DNA of 64,000 bases. Source: Alopecurus myosuroides (Eukaryota > Streptophyta > Magnoliopsida > Poales > Poaceae). This document shows positions 30,761-42,403 of this stretch, piece by piece (position 1 is the first letter of the stretch; each line of letters starts with the position of its first letter). Below the pieces are notes generated by a model, which did not search any database, was not told the DNA's origin, and saw nothing but the letters and a program-made list of their open reading frames with translations. The translations under genes were made by a program, and so were the position numbers. The stretch spans positions 105,908,263 to 105,972,262 of the forward strand of contig CM054059.1 of the NCBI GenBank assembly GCA_028641055.1, written 5' to 3'.

Positions 30761-33642
30761 ATGGGTCTCGAGAAGCAGCAGCAGGAGTCGGCGGCGGTGC
30801 ACGGGCACCGGCTGTCGACGGTGGTGCCGAGCTCGGTGACGGAGGTGGAGAGGTACGAGCTGGCGGAGGCGGACCTGCGGTTCCGGCTGCACTACCTGCG
30901 CGGGGTGTACTACTACGCGGCCGGGGAGGTGGTGCGCGGGGTGACCACCAAGGTGCTCAAGGACCCCATGTTCCCCTGGCTCGACGCCTACTACGCCGTC
31001 GCCGGCCGCGTCCGCCGCCCCGCCGACGACCAGCCGCCGCCGCAGCCGCAGCAGGGGGCGGGAGGGGAAGGGGAAGCGGAAGGCGCGTCGCGCAGGCCGC
31101 CGTACGTGATGTGCAACGACTGCGGCGTGCGCATCGTGGAGGCGCAGTGCGACCGCGCGCTGGACGAGTGGCTCCGCGACGACGCCGACGCCGCCGTGGA
31201 CCGCGTGACGCAGCTCTGCTCCGACAAGGTGCTCGGCCCGGAGCTCTTCTTCTCCCCGCTGCTCTACGTCCAGGTAAAACCGTTGACCGCTCGTTCCGTT
31301 CCATTCCACGAGGGAATTTCCGTTCCACCCGGCCTCGTCGTATCGATCTATCTGGAGTGGATTTTTTAAACACATCTTGTTCGATTAAACAAACTCAACC
31401 GCTGAATCTTCCGGATTTGCTCGCGAGGATGGTAGACATTTCTCTAGTAGCAGTACTTCCCGTGGTGTCTGTGGGAGAATTTGTTGGTTGGGCCGCGACA
31501 GTTGACACGGGATGGATTGATGAATCACGGGGACGTAGCTTTCGGTGCGGTTCGCAGCTGCGGCCGTACCCATCGGAAACTTACGGTAGAGCTCAAATTT
31601 GGAAGATTTTTAGTGCGCCGTCGACTGCCGTGTGGTTGGTTGCTGGGTCACACGAAACAGGTGAGGCGGTTTCGACGGCGTACATCTGAAGTGCATGACC
31701 AGGATTCCACTACCGAGTAGTAAAATCTTATTCCGGAATGAGCAGTAGTGGCGATGAACTGATGATGATGATGCGCGCATGCCACCCTGTGCTAGCTACG
31801 AGAGCCTAGGACACATGATAAATTGGACATGTGAGCGTGAAAAAGAGTCCAACAACTTAACTGTACAGATCATGTGCGATTCCGCAGTACATCATTCAAT
31901 TCATTGCTGCCAGTAGGCGTCCATCCACAGCGTTGCTGTATTAACTGCACCACGTACTACGTCTGCTCCGAAACAAGTGTGGATTGTCAGAAAGAGAGAC
32001 GCTTTTGTTTCTTTGTAAATCAATTCCCCTCGCGCATCTCAGCTGCCACCGTCGATCCATCCTACACCCAACCGAACCAAAAGAGAATGGACGTGGTGCT
32101 GTGGTTTTGACTAATGCATGGACGTCTGGATATGGAGTGTCGTACGCATAGCACTACTCTTCGTCTATCCCACCTGTATAATTACTTACTGCTCCTAATA
32201 CTACTTCCATCAGCACGCTGCATTCCTGTGCTTCAGCAGCGACCTGAACTCATCCTGTCTGTGTTAGCTAGCCTGTCAAGATACCCATACATACAACAGC
32301 GAACCCTAGCACTGAACACTCGCACCCAAGATCGCAGAGTGATTATTATTCAAGAGTGCGTACGCGCAGTCAGAATAAATGTTTTATGGATCGCCGTCAG
32401 GGCCGGTGGCGCATTATTCATTCGCATGTACTAGTACTAGGAGCAGGACCACAACTGTGTTTCAACCTAGTATGTGGCCAGATCGTCTAGCTATGCTTCA
32501 TACCAAATGCTTGCAGCTCACCTTGAACCCTAGTACATTGCTACAATGTTACTATTACACGCAACTTGGCTTCTTCTGGCAAAGACTTTGTTGAGTAATT
32601 TAATTAAAAAACTGTGTGCATCAATTTTGTTTCGAGCTCAAGCTACTTGAAATTTTGTTGGACCTGTTTCCCTGCATGAAACTTGAATCTTGTTGTGTGG
32701 AGTAGTACTCTGTAATGGGCACGGCACGCGAAGTAGCAGGAAGCCGTAACTTATTATAGCTCCAGGTTGTAATGACATTGCTTCCACTGACTGACTGGTC
32801 GACTCGCACAGGTCACCAACTTCAAATGTGGAGCGATGGCGCTGGGGTTCAGCTGGGCGCACCTCATCGGCGACGTGGTTTCGGCGACCACCTGCTTCAA
32901 CAACTGGGCCAAGATACTCGTCGGCAAGGAGCCGGATGCCGTCACCGTCTACCCCGTGAAGGAGCCGCAGGAGCTCGCGCCCGCGGGCGCCGCCGTGCCA
33001 CGCTCCGTCAAGCAGGTCGGGCCCATCGAGGAGTACTGGCTGGTTCCCGCGGGCGTCGACATGGCGTGCTACTCCTTCCAGGTCACTGAACCGATGCTCA
33101 AGAAGCTGCAGCAGCAAGAGTCGGCGGCCGGCGCCGGCGCCTTCGAGCTCATCTCGGCGTTCATGTGGAACACGGTGGCGAAGATCAGGGTCGGCAAGGA
33201 GGTGAAGACTGTGACGGTGGTGAGGACCGACATGTCCGCCCGGACCGGCAACTCGCTGGCGAACGAACAGAAGGTCGGGTACGTGGACGCGGGCTCCTCG
33301 CTGCCGGCAAAGAGCGACGTGTCTGAGCTGGCGGCGCTGCTGGCCAAGGGCCTGGTCGACGAGACGGCGGCGGTGGTGGGGTTCCCTGGGGACGTGGTCA
33401 TCTACGGCGCGAACCTGACGTTCGTGGACATGGAGCAGCTGGACCTGTACGGGCTGGAGATCAAGGGGCAGCGGCCCGCGCACGTGGAGTACAGCATGGC
33501 CGGCGTCGGCGAGGAGGGCGCCGTGCTGGTGCAGCCCGACGCGGACGGGCGTGGCCGCGTCGTCACGGCGGTGCTCCCCAAGGACGAGGTGGGCAGCCTC
33601 CGCGTCGCGCTCAGGAACACGCTCCCGCAGCAGGCTCCCTGA
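30761..33642 (+). CDS. CER2/Glossy2-like BAHD acyltransferase-family protein (two exons)
   Basis: Exons 30761-31273 and 32812-33642 join in phase 0 (GT-AG) to encode 447 residues, normal for BAHD proteins. The intron lies between LYVQ and VTNFKCG, the usual BAHD position. HLIGD (residues 188-192, in SWAHLIGD) is the HXXXD motif. The C-terminal DFGWG motif is replaced by LYGLEIKG (about 383-390), typical of the CER2/CER26/Glossy2 clade. Such proteins sit at the endoplasmic reticulum and modify the chain-length range of the 3-ketoacyl-CoA synthase CER6 during elongation of very-long-chain fatty acids for cuticular wax, seemingly without acyl transfer. The start is the first ATG after the TATA box. 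Both exons are intact and GC-rich, so it is probably functional. An ordinary BAHD acyltransferase is less likely because DFGWG is absent. Confidence 0.9.
31274..32811 (+). other. Intron of the CER2-like gene
   Basis: It begins GTAAAACC and ends GACTCGCACAG, 1538 bp, lower in GC than the exons. No inserted element or RNA gene was recognised inside it. Confidence 0.85.
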
Positions 33643-34143
33643 AACTGAAATTTCAAACTTGGGTTCAGTGATTCCTTCTAATACGCTGCAAGCTTACGCG
33701 TACGTACCTAGTGTGATAATTCTGGCGCGTGATTTCCAAGGGAGTAGTCTGAACGATAGATGCGCGCCTGTGTTGTGACCGGTTTGCCAAGTGTGTGTGC
33801 GGTTGGATGTGTTACCAAATAAGTTGCTCGAATAACTTGTTCAAGATGTGTACTACCGGGACTGCAGGAAATACAGAGCTAATTAAGTTTGTTCCAAAGC
33901 AATCAGTCTCAACTCTCAAGTGCACTCCGGATGGTCTCAAGATTTTAGGCCAAGCGCGTTGTATGATCAGTGGAACCGTACCCTTCTATCCTGATACCAA
34001 AAAACTCAAATAATGTGTCGATTGATGAAACTATTAGCCAAGTGTGGAATGGAAACACCATGAGACGAGACTTTCCTTTACAAGGAATTTTCAACCACAG
34101 CACGGCCGGTGCTGAAATGGCTTGAACAGAAAGAGACAGGTAA
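33643..34143. other. 3' flank of the CER2-like gene
   Basis: It presumably holds the 3' UTR; no clear AATAAA signal. No other gene seen. Confidence 0.5.
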
Positions 34144-34886
34144 GACCATCTCCAGAGCCCCCCCCCCCCCCCCCCCCCCCCCGGTTTGCGCCAAAATTAG
34201 ACCCAGCGCGTCATGGGGCATTTGGGGGGCGCCATATGAAGGGAAATTGCGTGAAAATCAGTCCTGCGCAATTATCCGCCGCGTGGACCCGTCCCGTCGG
34301 CGAGGGAATCGTTATTGGGGAGCGCCGCGCTCTGTCGCCGCCCACAGGCCACCTCCACCTCGTCAGGACGAAGAAGGAGGACGCCGACCTGGAGCTCAAC
34401 TTGGAGGCGGCACTCGCCTGGTCCCGCAAGGACCATCTCGCCACGGAGGCAGTGAAGCTGCGCTGCGCCCTGGAGGAGTTTGCCGCCCGACGCCGCGGCA
34501 GGGCCGAGCAAGCCTAGCAGCGGCGGCGACCCCGGACAGGGCTGCAGCAACCCCCCCCCCCCCCCCCCCGAAGAAGGAGTCGGCGAGCGATTCCGACTCC
34601 GACTACGGAGGCGACTACTCGCGCCTCCTCGGCATGGAATATGTGTAGATTTTAGGTTTTAAATTTTTGAACTGCCCCTTATATAATTCCGGCTATATTC
34701 GGCAATATTAATATAAATCGCCTAAATTTCGTTCAAATTTGTCAATTTTATTCCAAACTCGGCTTGTTGCTTGGGAGCACGGCTGGGATCTGTCGCCCCC
34801 GAGGGAGAAAATAGCACTGGGTAGCCCCCATGAGGCGCTATTTTCCGCCAAAATCGGCCTGGGGGCACCAACTGCTAGAGATGCTC
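34144..34886. mobile_element. Harbinger-like element with captured coding-like sequence
   Basis: Left end GACCATCTCCAGAGCCCC and right end (inverted) GAGCATCTCTAGCAGTTGG are degenerate versions of the Harbinger terminus seen at 27781, flanked by TAA (34141-34143) and TGA (34887-34889). It contains runs of 25 C (34158-34182) and 19 C (34551-34569) and a short open frame. No transposase is present. Confidence 0.6.
34236..34517 (+). CDS. Short ORF in the Harbinger-like element (gene fragment)
   Basis: From ATG 34236 the frame gives 93 residues with an acidic then amphipathic helix-forming stretch (KKEDADLELNLEAALAWS and ALEEFAARRRGRAEQA). Downstream, another frame has SDSDSDYGGDYSRLLGM (about 34580-34645), probably the displaced C-terminus beyond the C19 tract. 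This resembles fragments of repetitive uncharacterised grass genes. Expression is doubtful. Confidence 0.3.
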   Translation: MKGNCVKISPAQLSAAWTRPVGEGIVIGERRALSPPTGHLHLVRTKKEDADLELNLEAALAWSRKDHLATEAVKLRCALEEFAARRRGRAEQA

Positions 34887-35590
34887 TGACAACATTGTTT
34901 TCCCTGATGAAAAGAAAATTCAACAATACAAACCACGTTGGTGTCTAGATACTTTGTTGTGGCATTACAGAGTAATTAAGGACTTGCTGCATCTCTTCTT
35001 CCGGTGCCCACACCTTGCGCCTCCCTAGGCCGGGTCATACCGTGGGGGCCCATTCCCCCGCGCGGACATCGTCTGTCTCGGTGGAAGATCTCCTCTCGCC
35101 CCTTTCACCTATGCATGTGACCGTCACTACATCATAACTTTTGATAGAAGGCTGCCTCCAATTCATCTGATAGTGCCACCAAAAAAATTAGGAGGCAAAA
35201 AGTAAAATGCTACATTTAATTGCAATGGAAAATCTATTTGGAAGCATTAATTAAAATGTGTCTCGAAAAGGTTTTGGTGGCGGTTTCAATAGTGCCTGAA
35301 AAAGTTTTTGCCCATAATTTCAATAGTGCCTCCAAAAGTTTTTGCCGACACATTCAATACTGCCTACCATGCATTTTAGTAATGCCTCCAATATTATTTA
35401 GAGGCACATTCAAATAATGCCTTTGATTTGAGTTTGAGGCAGTTATTAAGTCCGGCACCATTCTTTTGGAGCACTATTGAAACTTTCACCAGAAAATTGA
35501 ACTAGTGGCAGCTTGAGGAGTGCTTTAAACTAAAACAAAGGCACTATTGGATATTGCATGTAAATGCTAATAGATTCAAAAAATTGTAGT

Positions 35591-35780
35591 TCACAATTCC
35601 AGAATTATAAATAGCTTCAACATTCAAATGTCTAAATTATGTGTATCATATAAAAAACAATCACTTCAGTTTAAACATTTGTATCATATATCATGTAACT
35701 ATTCACTAAGTGATAAACAAGTTTGAACTGGTCAATAAACTCCCAGCAATGGTTCCCATCAAATCCTTATCACTATGTCT
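35591..35780 (+). repeat. Direct repeat, copy 1
   Basis: Shares AAGTGATAAACAAGTTTGAA and AGCAATGGTTCCCATCAAAT with copy 2, with indels between; offset about 560 bp. Confidence 0.8.
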
Positions 35781-36159
35781 TAATCTCTGCAGAGGTTGTG
35801 CACTTTCACCTTTTGTCTTACAATTAGCCCAAACATTTTTTACACACGGAGTGCATCAAGGAAAGGAGAGAACTGAGACGAGATCTTTCGGAATAAGAAG
35901 TTCAACCCTCAGGAAAGACCCGTTCGACCTATAATTCTGCTACAACTGCTTGTCAAGTCTGGGCTGAACTCTCAAAAATTAGTTGATGAAGACAGAGATC
36001 ATATGTCAAAAGGCTGCACAAAAAGCTACTAAACTTAGAGGGACATGGAAATGTCTTTGTTCCTGGGTGACATTCCTTATGTGAACACCTTGGGAGATTA
36101 ATGGCCCCGAGGAGACACTCAACTTTCGACAACCAATCCCATCAGTTTAATCATTATAT

Positions 36160-36346
36160 TTCACAATCCCAACATTAATATAAAAAACTAATGTCTAAAT
36201 TATTTGTATCATATAACAAACAATCCCATCAGTTTAATCATTTTTATCATATAGTATCATGTAACTAAAATTCATTAAGTGATAAACAAGTTTGAACTGG
36301 TCAAGAAATTCCTAGCAATGGTTCCCATCAAATCCTTATCACTATC
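36160..36346 (+). repeat. Direct repeat, copy 2
   Basis: Second copy of 35591-35780, same orientation, diverged by indels and substitutions. Spacing would fit short LTR-like ends or a segmental duplication; neither could be proven. Confidence 0.8.
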
Positions 36347-36389
36347 TCCTACTCTCTGACTTGGTTTTCTTGTTCTCTTAGAACCGTTG

Positions 36390-36990
36390 AATCCGTTGAG
36401 GATCTACTTGCCGTGAGTCATCTAGTTTCTCTGAGCCATGTTGAGGATCTACTTGTTGTTGGAGGCTCAGTTTTTTGATTGCTTGAGTTCCTTGCCCTTT
36501 GAACTGGAGTTCTTTTTATCTCTCGTTTTACTAGACTGGTGGAGGCTCAAATGTATTTTGTGCAAGCTGTGAATCTTCGAAGTGCTACTCTAGAGGTTGT
36601 GATTCATCTAGTTGTTGGATTTCTTTTTACTAGATTTCCTTACTCTCTTGTTACACTTGACTACTGGAGGATCTACTTACCTCTCTGGAAGTTGCGAGTC
36701 ATCTACTTGTTGTAAAACAAGTAGTTGATGCTTTGGTAGCTATGAGTCATATACTTGTTGTGTAACATCTCGTTGATGCTATGGTAGCTATGAGTCATCT
36801 ACATGCTCTGAATCATCTGCTTGCTTCCCTGGAAACTGTAAGTCATATAGTTGTTGTGCACCATGTACTTGATGCTATCAAAATTGTGAGTCATATAGTT
36901 CGGGTGATCATCTAGTTGGTGGAGTTCCTTTGTAATTGATTTATTTTTTCTCTTATTACTCTTGACTTCTGGAGGCTCTATTTTCTGCTC
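36390..36990 (+). repeat. Minisatellite-like degenerate repeats (GAGTCATCTA core)
   Basis: About eight imperfect units share a core TGAGTCAT(C/A)TA followed by CTTGTTG or GTTGTTG, at irregular spacing of roughly 50-90 bases, separated by TGGAGGCTC and GATGCTATGGTAGCTATGAG blocks. Confidence 0.6.
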
Positions 36991-37040
36991 TGGAAGCTGA
37001 TGTGTCTACTTTCTGGTTGCACCTTTGCTTTCTTCATGTT

Positions 37041-38901
37041 GTCACCCCGAAACAGGCTTTACGCCCCGCTTTATAAATAAAGCAACCCATGGTCATACAA
37101 ATAGTTCAACAACTAGCCGAAAAAAGGACAGAAAAACAAGGTCCGCTAGGGCAACATCACAACACAGCCCAAACAAAAGAGCATACAAATGACATACAAA
37201 GTAGAGAGCAACAAAGCTCAACGGGTAGACGCAGAAGAGAAGCAACGAGCCGCCGTCACAAGGTCCTGAATCATGCCATCCAGCCGCTCCAAGTCCCTCT
37301 ATCTACAGAGAGGGTGACACTGCTGCAAAAATGCCAAGAATTTAAACACAATATCAGAGGACCGCCTCAGAAAGACGCGCTCGATAACCATCTTGTTTCG
37401 AATAGTTCATAAAGTCCAGGTCATCGCGGCGAACAGTAACCAGAAGAGGCGCCTCCTCCTCTCGTTCGGTTCGCCTGGATTTCCAGGAACTCGCTAAGGT
37501 CTAGGGACCGACACTCAGGCCCTAGTGCTTCAGCAACAAAGCTCCAAAGGAAGCGAGCTACGGGGCAAGAAAATAATAAACCGCACATAGGTGGCAGGTC
37601 CCATCGCCTGGAACAAACCGCTTGGTGACCTCCACCCCCGAGGAAAGGCGACCGCGAAGTAATTACCAAGTGAAGATCTTAATCTTTAGAGGCAGAGGCG
37701 CCTTCTAGAGGTGTGCCAACCAAGGAGCCATGGGCCCTATAAATAGGGCCCGGTATGCAGACTCCACTGAAAAACTCCCCGAGGGTGCGAGGGACCACGC
37801 CACCATATCCGGGGAGTCCACTAGGGCCTGAGGGAGGGCCGCTCGCAGCAACTCCCACTGAGCCGCCTTCTTTGGCCAAACGTCCGCCGGAATCCAACAT
37901 TCCACTGACCATGCTGGACCGCACCCTCCACCAAAATCTCCGGGTCCGAACAAATTGCGAACAGCTCGGGGAACTCATGGCGCAGGGGCCGTAGACCCAG
38001 CCAATGATCAAGCCAAAAGAGGGCCCCTCTTCCATTCCCAACGAAAAAGGAGCCCCCAAACATATCTCGTGCTTGATGGCTTGGATGGATCGCCAGAACT
38101 GTGATCCCTCCTTCCGCGTACAAGCCAAGAACGGACATCCTCTTAGATATTTCTCCTTGATAAGAGGGAGCCATAAGCCCTCATCATCTCGCATGATCCG
38201 CCACACCCATTTTAGCATCAATGCTTTGTTCATGTGGCGGGAGGCCAGGATACCTATGCCCCCAAGTTCCTCTGGGGCACAAAATCTTCCCATTTCACCA
38301 TGTGGTATTTTTGGTGGCCCTTAGCATCCTGCCAGAAGAAGCGGGATAATTCCTTATCGAAACTGGCGTGAACGCCCTCCGGGAGAAGGTTGAGCCCCAT
38401 CATATACATGGGAAGGCTAGACAGGCAGAAGTCGATAAGGATGGTCTTACTCCCCTTCGAGGTGAACCGCCCTTGCCACGGTTCGGCTCTAGTCCTGACC
38501 CGTTCAACCAGCGGGTCCAAGTCCTTGATTAGGATCCTAGAGTCACGGATAGGCATTCCCAGATAGGAAACTAGGAACTGAGCCAACCTTCAATTAAGGT
38601 TGTTTGCAATCCGTTGATGGTCCTCCATGGAGTATCCCAGGATCACGACTTCACTCTTATCAAAGTTGATCTTGAGGCCAGACATGGACTCGAAGAAGAG
38701 GAGGAGAAACTTTTAGTTGATGATATCAAGGTCCGACCCTTCGACCATGATCATGGTGCCATCTGCGTACTGGAGGTGGGTCACGCCACCCCCGGGTATG
38801 AGATGACCCACCACTGCAGTGATATGTCCAGAGGTCTTAGCTTGCTCCAAGACCTCAGATAGGACATCTACTGCAGTGTTAAACAATAAAGAAGAGATAG
38901 A
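37041..38901 (-). mobile_element. LINE (L1-type), 3' segment
   Basis: On the minus strand this carries the end of the reverse transcriptase and the C-terminal region. It shows LLFNTAVDVL, the active-site box as YADG (about 38772-38755), then GLKINFDKSE, YLGMPI and ADVW/zinc-binding-type CGLLFSCPVARFLW (about 37600). The 3' end lies near 37041, within a TTTATAAAGCGGGGCGTAAA tail typical of Triticeae LINEs. Several stops and frameshifts break it, so it is inactive. The upstream RT continues at 42404 after the CACTA element. Confidence 0.8.
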
Positions 38902-39344
38902 CAGTACCAAATTCTGCGCGGTCTGGAATGTTTCAATAACGTTGAGGATGGGCTCCAAACCGTCGCCAAGGGCAATCCGCGACGGTTTACGCGACGGAGT
39001 AAGAACGTTCCTGATCAACTGTCACGGATGATTCTGCGACGATTAAATGAACACTAATCCTTCGCGAAGCCCGCGACGGAAATTCGACCGTCGCGAGCTA
39101 CTGGCCCGACCAGCACAAGGCCCAACAAGGAGCGATGTTTTTTTTCCGTCACAACGTGTGCACACGTGGCGTCGTACTTTCTGTTACCCGTTACGGGCGC
39201 CGCTGACGTCATTTATAGCGTTCCTGACGTCATCATTTTCTTGACGTTTTAAAACGTCGCGATTGGAAATACCGTTACCTTACTTTATGACGTCATGGAT
39301 CCCGTTTTATGATGTCATAATACGTGCGACGTTTATTTTCTGTG

Positions 39345-40818
39345 AACTATGGGTGGATGTATCCAATCGAGAGGATGTTGTGTACTTTGAAGAGATATGT
39401 GAGGAACATGGCCCATCCAGAAGGTTCAATTGCAGAGGCGTACATTTCCTCCGAGTGCTTGACATTTTCCTCTAGATACTTGAAAGAAGATATTGAGACA
39501 AGGTAGAACCGGCAACACAGATATGAGGTTCAACAAAAAGTTGAACGAGAAGAATCATCTTGTGATGTGTTTGGCCATGGTGCGCGTTTAGTTGGAGCAT
39601 ATAGTGCGATCAATCATGATAGCACCGAGACCCTATCAACAGAGCTTCATAGAATGGCTTGGTATGTCCTAAACAATTGCAGCAAGGTTACAGGCTATAT
39701 CCAATATGTTCCCTACGTCTGAATTTTATGTTACCCTACACATTGTACACCCCATAGTTACCGGAGTTTAATAACTCTTAATTGTTTTCGGAAAGTTCAG
39801 GACAGAGCTGGAGGAAGAAGGGACACCTGATGTCTAAGTTATGGTTGACCAGGATTTTACAAGAAGGTTCAAAGAGCATGCAAGTTTTCTTTTGCATTTC
39901 TCTTTGACCTTTTGCATTTCATTGCATGATTTTGACCATATTGTTTTTCTTTTTTTATGTGGTACACAGATGATGAACAAGGCACGGGAAAGACCAGAAG
40001 TTCATGAAGATGAGTTGTTCGCATTGGCACTTGGCCCACACAGCAAAGTTAAAACATATTCAGTTTGTCATGTGAACTTAGTTCGGTTTGTCACCGCTGA
40101 GCGCGAAAAAGGCAAGAAAACGCAAAACAGTGGAGTCATGGCTGCTGGAGATCACAGCGGGGGCGCAAGTGATTTTTATGGCGTCCTCATGGAAATCAAA
40201 GAGCTGACTTATATCGCTACCGAGAAACATAAACGGACAGTTGTTCTGTTTGGCTGTGACTGGTATCGTCTTGAAATAGGCGCGGGCATGCGCAAGTTTA
40301 AACTGGAAAAGTATGATAAACTGTTCAGGAGCATCAACATTTCCAATTTGTGGTACGAGGATGATAAGTATATCCTGTCAATCTAGGCACAGAAAGTGTT
40401 TTATATGCCAGACAATGTAGGGGAAGAACACTGGCGAATAGTCCAAAAATTTGAGCATAGGCGGACCTTTGATGTGTCTGAACATGTGAAGGACAAAGAT
40501 GAGGAGGAGAGGCCTAGTATTCTAGCACATCAAGATGTCGAAGTCTCTGACAATGAGGATGTTCCTGATGACCCGATATCCCATCCTCCGCCTTCGGCTC
40601 CTCTGGGACACACTGACATGGCTCCCCGCATCCTCTCAGTGGATGAGATTTGGGCTATTATCAAAGTTCGGAAAAAAGTGTCTGTGCAGCATAAGGAAGG
40701 TGAAGTACAAGATGGTGACGCTGAATTAGAAGTCGGTGAGGATGAAGTAGACGACACATATGCAGAGTATGACAGTGATCCGGGTGCACTGCCCGCAGAT
40801 GATAGCGATACAGACTAG
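39345..40818 (+). pseudogene. TNP2-type CACTA transposase, C-terminal remnant
   Basis: It begins abruptly in the domain known as DUF4218 (WMYPIERMLCTLKRYVRN, AHPEGSIAEAYI, ECLTFSSRYL; to about 39506, in-frame TAG 39504-39506). After an intron-like gap it continues with a DUF4216-type domain (SDFYGVLMEIKELTY, VVLFGCDWY, QKVFYM; about 40165-40420), with TAG 40384-40386 inside, and an acidic tail ending at 40818. The catalytic transposase domain that should precede it is missing. The sub-terminal repeats join the remnant near 39340, so an internal deletion is likely. It cannot transpose by itself. Confidence 0.85.
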
Positions 40819-41242
40819 TGTTGCATGCCTGTGGGCAAGCTTGTGTCGAACTGATTTTGCATGCTTTATGTGCATGCTTTTATTGAACTGATGCGCATGC
40901 ATGTTTGCATGTTGTGTGTTGAACTGTTGGGCATGCCTTCTTGCATGCTTGTGTTGAACTGATTTGCATGCGTGTGTGTATGCTTGTGTTGAACTGAAGT
41001 GCATTCTTGCATTTTTTTTTTTGAATTTTGTTTGTTTGTGTGTGTGTGTGATTTTTAGCTATTTGTCTCGTATATGTCAAAACCATAGCATTAAACATAG
41101 AGTATATACAAGTGCTCATAAAATTGACCGCGAACATGATATTACTCAAGTGCTACCATTACCCAATTATCTTCCTTACATTGCTAATATGCCATTACTC
41201 AACTGCCAAACATCATCGTGCCAAGACACATTGGAAATAAAA

Positions 41243-41838
41243 CTAAAAAACCCAAATCATCAATAGATTGTGGCCAGAATCTTGAATCTTGCCTTCATGA
41301 GCAGGTTTTAGAGCAGCTTCATCAGCACCTTCTTTGTGTACCCCTTGCCGCAGCACCTGATCTAGCTTCTGCCTTAGTGCACTTATCTCTTCCTGCAATG
41401 TGATATTCTCGTCCTTCTCTCTAAACACTGCATTACGCACTTGAAGAACCACCTGTTCCTAGAATTCTGTCCATTCCGGTTCATGCCATGAGAACTTTCC
41501 ACAACCATAAGGAATGCCATACTTCTGCAACCAAAATAAGATAAAATTTAACGAAAAGCAAAATCTTGCAACCAAACTGAAACTAGAGCACGAATCTTTA
41601 CCAAGCGACTTTGGCATTTCAGGATTCTCCGGCCTGGATTATGGTCGGTCCAAGAAATCCACATGGCCATCTTCAAACTGCACAGACATTTTGTTTCATT
41701 TGAGTGGTCCAAGGCCACCGGAGTGCATGGGATAGGTTTGCGGCGGCGAGGAGGAAACCCCCCTTCGTGCGACGAGCACGAACTCTCGCCGCTAGCGGCC
41801 ATGCTTTCCCTGCGCGCCATGTGAGACAGGGGAGACAT
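41243..41838 (-). pseudogene. zf-GRF zinc-finger gene in the CACTA element
   Basis: Exon 1 is 41838-41602 from a true ATG (79 codons). A GT-AG intron of 77 bp follows, then exon 2 from 41524. The product has C-X-C...SWTDHNPGRRILKC...CGKFSW, the GRF-type zinc finger, followed by a heptad-like helix (LQEEISALRQKLDQVL). TAG at 41459-41461 stops the frame after 100 codons; the frame is open again beyond it to 41243. The short form would keep the zinc finger and lose the helix. GRF fingers bind single-stranded nucleic acid in some proteins; the role in a CACTA element is unknown. It is transcribed opposite to the transposase. Confidence 0.7.
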
Positions 41839-42403
41839 GGAAGAACCCTAGAATCTCCAAGGGAGAAAGAGGAGAGAGAAATTTAGCTGCGCGCCCTCGT
41901 CAGCGGCAGCGGTGTGGTAACGGCGGAGGATTTACGGCAGCGGCGGCGGAGGATTGACGACAGTGGCTTTGCTGTGGTGTGGTGGAGTTATTTAATTGGT
42001 ACGTTCAGCTGTGTCAATGGCTAAGTTGGGTCCCACAGTTACAACGGCTAAATTGGGTCCCACGGCGCACACGGCCTGAAGGTGGGGCCAGGCACCAAGG
42101 GCGTGGTCGTAGCCTATCAAAGCAGTCAAACAGGGCAGGATGTGTGGCCCCAAGAAAAATTCGCGACGTTCTACGTGACCAGGCAAATTTCGTCGAAGGC
42201 AACTGGGCTCTTAGTGGGCTACTAGGCCAGAGACGAAAATCCGCGACGTAAAACTAGCAAAAATTCGAGAAAACCCAGTCTGCAGCGGACTAAATCAATA
42301 CGTCAAGAGCAAACTCCACTTTTCAGTCATTCGCGACGGAAACGCTCGACGTTATCAAAACGTACCGCTCAAAACGTTCCGGATCGCGCGGAATTTGGTA
42401 GTG

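Larger units (their letters stand above)
34887..37040. other. Repeat-rich spacer, no gene recognised
   Basis: It contains degenerate AATAGTGCCTCCAAAAG-type motifs (35290-35480), a separated duplication (35591-35780 and 36160-36346) and a minisatellite-like block (36390-36990). No open frame shows a known domain. Confidence 0.55.
38902..42403 (+). mobile_element. CACTA (En/Spm) transposon, internally deleted
   Basis: The ends are CAGTACCAAATTCTGCGCGG (left) and, inverted, CACTACCAAATTCCGCGCG (right); the left end is a mutated CACTA. The flanks AGA/AGG form a 3-bp target duplication with one mismatch, and removing the element plus one copy restores the LINE frame (GDP joined to ISSLLFN). Sub-terminal regions are full of CGCGACG / CGTCGC units, the expected transposase-binding repeats. 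Inside are only the C-terminal part of a TNP2-type transposase (plus strand) and a zf-GRF gene (minus strand). Confidence 0.9.

Noticed and set aside
30713..31375. 220-codon minus-strand ORF over exon 1 of the BAHD gene
   Set aside because: It is a shadow frame of the GC-rich exon: Arg/His/Val-rich, no motif, while the plus strand encodes a conserved protein.
32638..33483. 281-codon minus-strand ORF over exon 2 of the BAHD gene
   Set aside because: Shadow frame of the GC-rich coding exon; it also covers intron sequence.
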